DNA of 14,443 nucleotides from positions 1 to 14,443 of the forward strand of contig SKYD01000113.1 of the NCBI GenBank assembly GCA_007128075.1, given 5' to 3'. The notes below the pieces were generated by a model that was given only the letters and a program-made list of their open reading frames with translations, was not told where the DNA came from and made no database searches. Positions 6,328-12,800 of the stretch are shown here, piece by piece. The DNA comes from Thiorhodovibrio sp. (lineage in GTDB: Bacteria; Pseudomonadota; Gammaproteobacteria; Chromatiales; Chromatiaceae). The translations under genes were made by a program, and so were the position numbers. Each line of letters opens with the position of its first letter. Position 1 is the stretch's first letter.

Positions 6328-8538
6328 ATGACAATCAATCAAGATGGTTTTCTTAGCACATTACTTAATCGCGGCCAAGACATGCTGGCACAACGCCAAG
6401 AGATGTTTGTTCAGCAACAAGCCAGAGCCCGTCAGGCAATCCAAGCAAGAATGGGCACTGAAGCACTCAGACAACGCTTAAGCGCGCTCGAAAAAGCCCA
6501 TTCCCAAGTCCAACAGCCGCCGCGCCAAGATTCAGTGCAGATCAGTCGTCAAGCACAAGAATTATACAATTATGAGCGCGTCAGCCACCATCGCTCCAGC
6601 ACATCGCCTGTTGCTGAGTCACCAGTTACCGAGCCGATAAATAAAATTGAGCCACAGTCGTTTACTGGAGTGCGCACCTCCGGCGGCTCAGCAACCTGGG
6701 AGTGGATGCGCCCAGGTGGCTCTACAGGGGCAACCTATCAAATTGATGCCGGTGATCTTGATGGCTCACTTGCCTCAGCCACCTTTACCTTCAATGCACC
6801 TGCGTGGACAACTTACAGCGAAGTGGGTGGCGTTGGAACCGATGCCGAGGTGACACTCGAACTGTACAACCACGACACCGGTGAGTGGGATGTCATTGGC
6901 ACTGATACCACAGGTTACCGAGATGCCTCTGGACGTGGTCGTCAAGATGCCGTGTTTGAGGTCGAAAATCTCGCGCCCTACCTCAACGACGGACAGGTGC
7001 AAGCGCGTGTTGTGCGTGCCGACGGTGAAAAGGCACATGTTGGTGCGGAACAAGACGGTTTGCGGATGGATATTGAGCATCGCATGGTGCTTGGTGAGCC
7101 GCTGGTGGGCAATCGTGAAACTGGGCATCCATCGCAAGATTGGGTGTGGATGCGCCCAGGTGGTCATAGTGAGCTCGACTATTCAGTTGACGGGACAACG
7201 ATTGCCAATCCTGAGCATGGCGGTGTGGTCTCGTTCCAGGGTCCGGCTTGGACAACTTACAGTGAATCGGGTGGCGTTGGGACTGATGCGCAAGTTGAGA
7301 TGCAATTGTTTAACCAGCGCACCGGTGAATGGGATTCCATTGGTGTCGGTCAAACCGGCTATGGAGAGAATGGCTTATTGACTGCTGAGTTTGAGGTCGA
7401 CAGCTTTGCTGACTATCTCGATGCCTCAGGACAGATTCAGACACGTGTGCTGCGTGCCGATGGCGAAACTGCCCATGTTGGCGGAACACCAAACAGTGTC
7501 ACAATCCAGCCTTATGAACCCGCAACGCCGGATGAATCACCAGTGACAATCCTACCGATTGATCTGGATTTACCACCATCTGACAATGGTGCAACATCGC
7601 CTCCAATGTATCAAATTGAACATCCGGCAGGATTCCCGAATGTTCCGGGTGGGGTAATTGAAGTTGAAAACCCAAACTTGCAGCGGCGGGGCGAATTATT
7701 GAGCGGGTCTCGTGAAACAGGGCATCCATCTCAAGAGTGGGTGTGGATGCGTCCGAATGGTCATAGCGCCATCAACTACTCAGTTGATGCCTCAAGGATG
7801 GCAGATCCTAACAGCGGCGGAGAGATCACATTCAGAGCACCTGCTTGGACATATCAGAGCGAAATCGGCGGTGTTAAGACTGATGCGCAAGTTGAGATGC
7901 AATTGTTTAACCAGCGCACCGGCGAATGGGACACAATTGGGGTCGGACAAACGGGTTACGGAGAGGATGGCTTATTGACTGCTGCGTTTGAGGTTGACAG
8001 CTTTGCCGACTATCTCGACGCTTCAGGGCAGATTGAAACACGCGTGCTGCGTGCTGATGGCGAAACCGCCCATGTTGGCGGTGGACACGATAGCCTAAAC
8101 ATCTCACCGTATACGCAAACCATTGCCGGTGATCGCACCTCAGGTGGCTCATCGACTTGGGAATGGATACGCCCAGGTGGCTCTACTGGGGCTGACTACA
8201 AATTTGATGCCACAAACATCAATCCAGAAACCAGTGCGACTTTCACCTTTAACGGTCCTGCGTGGACGAAGCAGAGTGAAATCGGCGGTGTTGGCACGGA
8301 TGCCGATGTCACCCTGCAACTGTTTAATGTGACCACTGGAAAATGGGATGTCATTGGCACAGATACGACGGGCTATCAAGATGCGTCTGGACGAGGTCGG
8401 CAAGATGCCCAATTTAGCGTTGATCGGCTTGCTGATTATGTGGATGAATCCGGGCAGATACAAGCTCTAATTGTGCGTGCTGATGGAGAAACTGCGCATG
8501 TTGGCGCTGAACGAGATAGCTTACGCATGATCGTTTAA
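6328..8538 (+). CDS. Four-domain Trp-rich repeat protein of unknown function, possible flagellar-regulon surface protein
   Basis: I do not recognise this 736-aa protein. Residues 1-65 are Gln/Arg-rich and look helical or coiled coil. QDSVQISRQAQEL (67-79) resembles the conserved core of the flagellar anti-sigma factor FlgM. A Pro/Ser/Thr linker leads to four domains of ~136 aa (115-249, 260-396, 459-595, 601-735). Each has a W-x-W-[MI]-R-P-[GN]-G start, PAWT, TGEWD-like and TGY segments, and a RADGExAHVG end. Domains 1 and 4 resemble each other, as do 2 and 3, giving A-B-B'-A'; a ~62-residue Pro-rich linker splits the two B copies. There are no cysteines, only seven lysines, many acidic residues, no signal peptide and no transmembrane segment. 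Alternating hydrophobic and polar residues suggest beta-sandwich folds, perhaps glycan-binding. The start is supported by GAGGG 7 nt upstream. It stands alone, with a sigma-28-like promoter upstream. Confidence 0.9.
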   Translation: MTINQDGFLSTLLNRGQDMLAQRQEMFVQQQARARQAIQARMGTEALRQRLSALEKAHSQVQQPPRQDSVQISRQAQELYNYERVSHHRSSTSPVAESPVTEPINKIEPQSFTGVRTSGGSATWEWMRPGGSTGATYQIDAGDLDGSLASATFTFNAPAWTTYSEVGGVGTDAEVTLELYNHDTGEWDVIGTDTTGYRDASGRGRQDAVFEVENLAPYLNDGQVQARVVRADGEKAHVGAEQDGLRMDIEHRMVLGEPLVGNRETGHPSQDWVWMRPGGHSELDYSVDGTTIANPEHGGVVSFQGPAWTTYSESGGVGTDAQVEMQLFNQRTGEWDSIGVGQTGYGENGLLTAEFEVDSFADYLDASGQIQTRVLRADGETAHVGGTPNSVTIQPYEPATPDESPVTILPIDLDLPPSDNGATSPPMYQIEHPAGFPNVPGGVIEVENPNLQRRGELLSGSRETGHPSQEWVWMRPNGHSAINYSVDASRMADPNSGGEITFRAPAWTYQSEIGGVKTDAQVEMQLFNQRTGEWDTIGVGQTGYGEDGLLTAAFEVDSFADYLDASGQIETRVLRADGETAHVGGGHDSLNISPYTQTIAGDRTSGGSSTWEWIRPGGSTGADYKFDATNINPETSATFTFNGPAWTKQSEIGGVGTDADVTLQLFNVTTGKWDVIGTDTTGYQDASGRGRQDAQFSVDRLADYVDESGQIQALIVRADGETAHVGAERDSLRMIV
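6670..7074 (+). repeat. Domain repeat 1 (type A) of the 736-aa protein
   Basis: Residues 115-249. Type A marks are RTSGGSATWEWMRPGGSTGA at the start and the longer TDTTGYRDASGRGRQDA loop; it ends RADGEKAHVGAEQDGLRM. It is closest to repeat 4. Confidence 0.9.
7105..7515 (+). repeat. Domain repeat 2 (type B) of the 736-aa protein
   Basis: Residues 260-396. Type B marks are NRETGHPSQDWVWMRPGGHS, the shorter GQTGYGENGLLTA loop and RADGETAHVGG. It is closest to repeat 3, sharing about 90% DNA identity over bases 7281-7482, including a 45-bp perfect match. Confidence 0.9.
7702..8112 (+). repeat. Domain repeat 3 (type B') of the 736-aa protein
   Basis: Residues 459-595. It begins SRETGHPSQEWVWMRPNGHS and contains GQTGYGEDGLLTA and RADGETAHVGG. 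Bases 7878-8079 are the near copy of 7281-7482, offset by exactly 597 nt (199 codons); most differences are at third codon positions. Confidence 0.9.
8128..8535 (+). repeat. Domain repeat 4 (type A') of the 736-aa protein
   Basis: Residues 601-735. It begins DRTSGGSSTWEWIRPGGSTG, carries the type A TDTTGYQDASGRGRQDA loop and ends RADGETAHVGAERDSLRM. The protein stops one residue later, so the final domain is complete. Confidence 0.9.
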
Positions 8539-8585
8539 ATTCATTTGGGCGCAAGTTATCGTTGACAAGCGCCTCCAGTGAATAT

Positions 8586-8642
8586 CCCCCCGCGCATTCC
8601 CCCTACTAGGCGTTAGCCAGAAGGGGGGGGCAAAGCGGGGGG
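8586..8642. terminator. GC-rich hairpin between convergent genes, probable bidirectional terminator
   Basis: CCCCCCGC (8586-8593) pairs with GCGGGGGG (8635-8642). Inside, CCCCC (8599-8603) can pair with the G-run 8623-8630, and a small GGC-GTTA-GCC hairpin (8609-8618) sits at the tip. It lies between the stops of the repeat gene (8538) and the ligase gene (8657). Only TTT follows on the + strand and no T-tract on the - strand, so termination is plausible but not textbook. The layered palindrome could also be one copy of a dispersed extragenic repeat family. Confidence 0.6.
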
Positions 8643-8656
8643 TTTAAAGTGAACGC

Positions 8657-9970
8657 TCAGCCCGCCCCAGTCCGCCGATCAATCACCCGCTTGGCTTTGC
8701 CGACTGAACGCTCAATGGTGCGCGGCTCGACGAGCTCGACCTGGGCGCGGATGCCGGTGGTGGTTTGAATCTCATGGCTGATCTGATCGCGCAGCGCCTG
8801 CATTCGATCCATGCGGTCTGAAAACAGCTCGCGGTGTAGCTCGACCTTGACGGTTAATTCATCGCGGATGCCAGGGCGATCAACCTCGATCAGATAATGG
8901 GCGGTGGCACCCTCCACCCGCAACAGTGCCTCTTCAATCTGCGACGGGAACACATTTACTCCGCGAATGATCAGCATATCGTCGCTGCGCCCACTGACAC
9001 GGCTCATGCGGATGCCGGTGCGCCCACAGGGGCAGGGATCAGAATATAGACAGGCAATGTCGCGGGTGCGATAGCGAATCAGCGGCATCGCCTCGCGGGT
9101 TAAGGTGGTCATCACCAGCTCGCCCGGGCTGCCTTCAGGAACCGGTTCCAAGGTGTCAGGGTCAAGACATTCGACCAAAAAATGATCGTCCTGGATGTGC
9201 ATTCCGCTGCGTTCTGGACACTCGCCGCTGACTCCTGGGCCGATGACCTCAGACAAGCCATAATTATTAAACGCCATGATGTCGAGCTGGTGCTCGATCT
9301 CGATGCGTAAATCTTCTGTCCACGGTTCGCCGCCAAAATGCGCCCAGCGGATCGGCAAGGTGCGTGGATCCATCCCGATCTCGCGCGCCCCATCGGCAAT
9401 GGTCAGCGCATAGCTTGGGGTGCAGATCAGCACCTCGGGGGCAAGATCGCGCATGATGGTGAGCTGACGGCGAGTGTTGCCCGCTGCTGCTGGAATCACT
9501 GCCGCGCCAACGCGCTCAACCCCATAATGTAGCCCAAAGCCGCCAGTAAACAACCCATAACCAAAGGCGATCTGTACCGTGTGCTCGGGCTGAAGCCCAC
9601 CAGCGACCAAAAACCGCGCACACAGCTCCGCCCAGGTGGTGAGATCATTTTTGGTGTAGGCAACAAAGGTCGGGGTGCCAGTGGTGCCCGAGGAGCCATG
9701 AATCCGCGCCAGTTGACTGCGTGGCACTGCCAGAAACCCAAACGGATGATGACGGCGCAGATCGTCTTTGGTGGTCAGCGGCAGGCGGCGCAGATCATCG
9801 AGTGAGCGGATGCGCTCGGCAGCAACATCATGGCGTTGCAACCAGACACGATAAAATGGCACCTCGGCAACGCGGTTGATCAATGCCCGCAAGCGATCCA
9901 GTTGCAGGGCGCGTTTGTCGGCAACAGCGAGCGTTTCAGACGCCGCATCCCAATAAAGCTCAGCGTTCAT
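8657..9970 (-). CDS. paaK: Phenylacetate-CoA ligase family protein (aryl-CoA ligase)
   Basis: This 437-aa member of the adenylate-forming superfamily is predicted to activate phenylacetate or a related aryl acid to its CoA thioester through an acyl-AMP, using ATP. The P-loop-like HGSSGTTGTPT lies at about 91-101, with HFGGEPW, the aromatic-substrate/AMP motif NNYGLSEVIGPGV (~235-247), the RYRTRDI hinge approach, CPCGRT, and the C-terminal catalytic-lysine region SVGKAKRVIDRR. The length is standard for PaaK (~430-440). I chose the ATG at 9970, 2 nt after the ACT gene stop; a TTG at 9976 overlapping that stop adds two residues. The pairing with a downstream-coupled ACT protein is common in anaerobes and archaea, where it often sits near indolepyruvate:ferredoxin oxidoreductase genes; none is visible here. 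True substrate is not decided by the sequence. It is the last gene of the - strand operon. Confidence 0.9.
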   Translation of the reverse strand: MNAELYWDAASETLAVADKRALQLDRLRALINRVAEVPFYRVWLQRHDVAAERIRSLDDLRRLPLTTKDDLRRHHPFGFLAVPRSQLARIHGSSGTTGTPTFVAYTKNDLTTWAELCARFLVAGGLQPEHTVQIAFGYGLFTGGFGLHYGVERVGAAVIPAAAGNTRRQLTIMRDLAPEVLICTPSYALTIADGAREIGMDPRTLPIRWAHFGGEPWTEDLRIEIEHQLDIMAFNNYGLSEVIGPGVSGECPERSGMHIQDDHFLVECLDPDTLEPVPEGSPGELVMTTLTREAMPLIRYRTRDIACLYSDPCPCGRTGIRMSRVSGRSDDMLIIRGVNVFPSQIEEALLRVEGATAHYLIEVDRPGIRDELTVKVELHRELFSDRMDRMQALRDQISHEIQTTTGIRAQVELVEPRTIERSVGKAKRVIDRRTGAG

Positions 9971-9972
9971 CG

Positions 9973-10410
9973 TCAATGATCTTCAGCGTGCAGTTCATCA
10001 CCATCAACGATCCGCAAATCATGCTGACGCAACACCGCCACTGCCTGATCGGGGTCTTCAAAACGAAAAATCAGCATTGCTTTGCCCGGACGGTGCGACG
10101 AAAAAGCATACATGTATTCGATGTTGACCCCCGCCTGGTCGAGCACCTTGAGCACCTCCGCCAGCCCACCCGGGCGATCCTCGACATCGACGGCAATCAC
10201 TTCGGTGAGATTGACAATCCAGCCACCATCTTCGAGCACCTGACGGGCACGATCCCAGTCGCGGACAATCAGCCGCAAGATGCCAAACTGGGCGGTATCC
10301 GCCAGCGACAGAGTGAGAATATTGATCCCCGCCGCTGCAATCGCCTCCAGCGGCGCATCCAGCCGCCCCGGACGATTTTCGAGAAACAGCGAGAGTTGTT
10401 GCAGCTTCAT
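9973..10410 (-). CDS. Tandem ACT-domain protein linked to the aryl-CoA ligase
   Basis: This 145-aa cytoplasmic protein consists of two ACT domains, the small ligand-binding fold that usually senses amino acids. Domain one starts QLSLFLENRPGRLDAPLEAI with AAAGINILTLSLAD; domain two starts at about residue 72, VIAVDVEDRPGGLAEVLKVL with AGVNIEYMYAF. Both show the N/D-R-P-G turn typical of amino-acid-binding ACT sites. No catalytic domain is present. The ribosome-binding site GGAG lies 8 nt before the ATG. Its stop codon touches the start of the ligase gene, so the two are translationally coupled. I infer that it senses an aromatic amino acid or aryl acid and regulates the ligase. It ends in Asp/Glu/His residues with no other notable feature. 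Confidence 0.9.
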   Translation of the reverse strand: MKLQQLSLFLENRPGRLDAPLEAIAAAGINILTLSLADTAQFGILRLIVRDWDRARQVLEDGGWIVNLTEVIAVDVEDRPGGLAEVLKVLDQAGVNIEYMYAFSSHRPGKAMLIFRFEDPDQAVAVLRQHDLRIVDGDELHAEDH

Positions 10411-10427
10411 TCGTGGTTCTCCAGCGA

Positions 10428-10916
10428 TTAAAACAAGCCGTGCGAGCGGTTGATGTATTTAGTCAGTTCAACATATTGCGAATTCATGCGCCGCAGAATG
10501 TCCTGACTCACCTGGACAATATTTTGCATCACCCGATACACCATCCACGGATGGTCATTAAGCAACAATTCAAAGGCATCACGCTCGATGCTGCACACCT
10601 GGGTTTGTCCAAGCGAACGCAGAGTGGCAGTGTGCGGACGACCACTGATAAAGCCCATCTCGCCCGCCATATCGCCAGTGCGCAACACATGAATAGTGGT
10701 GTATTCGCTGCCCTGCCCCAGATCGCGGGTCACGGCTAGCGCACCCTCGGTGATGATGTGCAGGCTGTTGTCACTATGCCCTTCTTGGATCAACAATTCC
10801 TGATCAATCAACCGCCGACAGTAGGCGATACTTGCCAACGCATGCACCTGATCGTCGGTTAGATTTTCTGTTAATGGCGAACAGCGCAGACTGGCAAAGT
10901 CGTCTTGTGTAGACAT
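10428..10916 (-). CDS. Stand-alone cyclic-nucleotide-binding-domain protein
   Basis: The 162-aa protein is a CRP/cAMP-receptor-type beta-roll (about residues 15-130) followed by a C-terminal helix (MVYRVMQNIVQVSQDILRRM) and no DNA-binding helix-turn-helix, so it is unlikely to be a transcription factor by itself. The phosphate-binding cassette reads GEMGFISGRPHTATL: Glu86, which normally contacts the ribose, is kept, but the usual Arg just before the S/T-A pair is His95, so cAMP binding is doubtful. The start ATG is preceded by GAGGA at 9 nt. It lies 17 nt before the ACT gene and 35 nt behind hisB. It may act as a protein-protein regulatory module for a neighbour; the ligand and partner are unknown. 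Confidence 0.88.
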   Translation of the reverse strand: MSTQDDFASLRCSPLTENLTDDQVHALASIAYCRRLIDQELLIQEGHSDNSLHIITEGALAVTRDLGQGSEYTTIHVLRTGDMAGEMGFISGRPHTATLRSLGQTQVCSIERDAFELLLNDHPWMVYRVMQNIVQVSQDILRRMNSQYVELTKYINRSHGLF

Positions 10917-10951
10917 AACGCAGAATCCTCTAGCAAATCATCTTAAAAAAT

Positions 10952-11566
10952 TTAGAGCCGCCCTTTGGTCGAAGGCAGGGCATGACCGAGCCGCGTATCG
11001 ACCTCGATGGCCATGCGCAGTGCGCGTCCAAATGCCTTAAAAATGGTCTCGGCCTGATGGTGGGCATTGGTGCCGCGCAGGGCATCAATATGCAGCGTCA
11101 GCGCGGCATGATTGACCAGCCCTTGAAAAAATTCTTGAATTAAATCAACATCAAAGCTGCCGATCAACGCTCGGGAAAAATCGACATGAAAGCTCAGACC
11201 GGGGCGACCGGATAGATCAATCACCACCCGTGACAACGCCTCGTCGAGCGGCACATAGGCATGACCATAGCGACGAATCCCGCGCTTGTCACCCAGAGCA
11301 CGCGCCAGCGCCTGCCCGAATGCAATGCCGATGTCTTCAACCGTATGATGGGCATCGATATGCAGATCGCCCTCGGCCTCAATCGCAAGATCAATCAGCC
11401 CGTGACGGGCGACTTGGTCGAGCATGTGATCGAGAAATGGCACCCCGCTCTTGATCTGGGCGTTGCCCTGACCATCGAGATCAATGGCAACGCGGATTTG
11501 GGTCTCTAGCGTCTCGCGGCGCACCTCGGCACGGCGCTCAACCGTGACAGCGACCATATCGCTCAT
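10952..11566 (-). CDS. hisB: Imidazoleglycerol-phosphate dehydratase, monofunctional
   Basis: HisB catalyses the sixth step of histidine synthesis, dehydrating imidazole glycerol phosphate to imidazole acetol phosphate with a di-manganese centre. The 204-aa protein shows SGVPFLDHML (~40-49), the first metal motif HHTVEDIGIAFGQAL (His73, His74, Glu77), DLSGRPGL, and the repeated metal motif HHQAETIFKAFGRAL (~169-183). It lacks the N-terminal histidinol-phosphatase domain found in enteric HisB. I chose the ATG at 11566, which has a GAGAAG ribosome-binding site 7 nt upstream and leaves 22 nt after the DUF1343 stop; a longer in-frame start at 11641 would overlap that gene and add 25 non-family residues. 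No other his gene is in the window, although hisB commonly sits with hisH, hisA and hisF. Confidence 0.97.
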   Translation of the reverse strand: MSDMVAVTVERRAEVRRETLETQIRVAIDLDGQGNAQIKSGVPFLDHMLDQVARHGLIDLAIEAEGDLHIDAHHTVEDIGIAFGQALARALGDKRGIRRYGHAYVPLDEALSRVVIDLSGRPGLSFHVDFSRALIGSFDVDLIQEFFQGLVNHAALTLHIDALRGTNAHHQAETIFKAFGRALRMAIEVDTRLGHALPSTKGRL

Positions 11567-11588
11567 GTTCTGTCTTCTCAAGTAATTT

Positions 11589-12800
11589 TTAACTAGGATA
11601 CAGCAAAAACGCCTGGCGTTGCGCCTGCCACGCCGCCTCATCTGGCAGCAGCCGTGCGTCTAAATCTTCAGGCGTGGCGGCTGGATCATCGACCCATTCA
11701 CGCAAAAATGTCCCACCACTGATCAGATCAATCGCCAGCCGCTCATACTCGTATTCATAGGGCGCATCTTGCCACATCAGCGCCTCGGGCATCTCAAGAC
11801 GCAGGGCTTTAAGCCACAGTGCCACCAGCCGATAGGGGCGGAATTTGTCATGCAGATAATGGCGGCTGTCGGTATGAATCTGGATGCCACAACAGCGTTG
11901 CGCCGCGTGCTTGTGAAACATCGGCGCAAACACACAGCAGCGCACCAAGGCACCGCGCAGCCAATCTGACTTGAGGCTGTCCATGCGCTGCAACAGCCGA
12001 CAGGTGTCCAACTCAGGCGCACCGATGACCTCCAGCGGTGTGGTGGTGCCGCGCCCTTCCGAGAGCTTGGTGCCCTCAATCAGCACCGTGCCAGGAAAAC
12101 ACCGCGCCATGTTCAGGCTGGAGGCATTGGGGCTAGGATTCACCCACGCCAATTCATCGCGTGGCCAACCACAGCCCGGGGCGGCGGTGGGGTCGTAGTC
12201 GGTCATGGTGATGACCTCAAGCTCGACCTCCAGACCACGCTCTGCCACGACCCAGCCCGCCAGTTCACCCAAGGTCAGCCCATGACGCATCGGCAGCCTT
12301 GCCGCGCCGACAAAGCTTTCCCACCCGGATTCCAGAAAACTGCCCTCAATCGGGCGACCGATGGGATTGGGGCGGTCTAAAATCCACACCGCTTTGTGGT
12401 GTTGGGCGGCGGCTTCTAAAAAATACACCAAGGTGGTGAGATAAGTGTAGATGCGGGTGCCGATGTCTTGCAGATCGACCAGCAACACATCAAAGCTGTC
12501 AAGCATCGCGGGCGTGGGGCGGCGCACCTGACCATAGAGACTAAAAATCGGGATGCCATGCACCGGGTCGATCTCATCCTCAGATTCGATCATGTTGTCT
12601 TGTTTGTCGCCGCGCATCCCATGCTGCGGCCCAAAGGCAGCGGTGATGTCGATGCCGCCAAGCCCAATCAGCGCATCCAGGGTGTGCCGTCCGACGCTGT
12701 TGACCGATGCCGGATGCCCAAGCAGCGCCACCCGTCGCCCGCGCAATCGCTCACGCCAACTGCGTTCTCCCAACAGCCGATCAATGCCAAGTTTCATCAT
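11589..12800 (-). CDS. DUF1343 (NamZ / GH171-like) protein, apparently cytoplasmic
   Basis: The 403-aa protein matches the DUF1343 family, whose characterised Bacillus member NamZ is an exo-beta-N-acetylmuramidase releasing MurNAc from peptidoglycan fragments. Visible signatures are FGPQHGMRGDKQDNM (~56-70), PIFSLYG, the D-L-Q-D-I-G-T-R-I-Y-T-Y stretch, WILDRPNPIGRPIEGSFL, SFVGAARLPMRHGLTLGELA, NPSPNASSLNMAR, and LSEGRGTTTPLE. The motif usually reads F-x-P-E-H-G in NamZ as I recall it; here Gln59 replaces that Glu. There is no signal peptide, unlike secreted or periplasmic members. The first ATG (12800) overlaps the tesA stop as ATGATG; the second ATG (12797) has better spacing (7 nt) from a GAGG site. 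Whether this gammaproteobacterial subgroup has muramidase activity is uncertain. Confidence 0.88.
   Translation of the reverse strand: MMKLGIDRLLGERSWRERLRGRRVALLGHPASVNSVGRHTLDALIGLGGIDITAAFGPQHGMRGDKQDNMIESEDEIDPVHGIPIFSLYGQVRRPTPAMLDSFDVLLVDLQDIGTRIYTYLTTLVYFLEAAAQHHKAVWILDRPNPIGRPIEGSFLESGWESFVGAARLPMRHGLTLGELAGWVVAERGLEVELEVITMTDYDPTAAPGCGWPRDELAWVNPSPNASSLNMARCFPGTVLIEGTKLSEGRGTTTPLEVIGAPELDTCRLLQRMDSLKSDWLRGALVRCCVFAPMFHKHAAQRCCGIQIHTDSRHYLHDKFRPYRLVALWLKALRLEMPEALMWQDAPYEYEYERLAIDLISGGTFLREWVDDPAATPEDLDARLLPDEAAWQAQRQAFLLYPS

Noticed and set aside
6328..8538. RTX/type I secretion or autotransporter adhesin
   Set aside because: There are no GGxGxDxxx nonapeptides, no signal peptide and no C-terminal beta-barrel, so neither route is supported.
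8606..8620. Integron attC-like core (GTTAGCC within a small hairpin)
   Set aside because: It does not fit GTTRRRY, there is no matching partner core with proper spacing and no integrase is in the window.
9883..10431. 182-aa open frame on the + strand across the ACT gene
   Set aside because: It is antisense to a clear tandem-ACT gene and the start of the ligase gene and has no family features.
10952..11641. Longer hisB starting at 11641
   Set aside because: It would overlap the DUF1343 gene and add a basic, non-family leader; the ATG at 11566 has a proper ribosome-binding site and gives the normal length.
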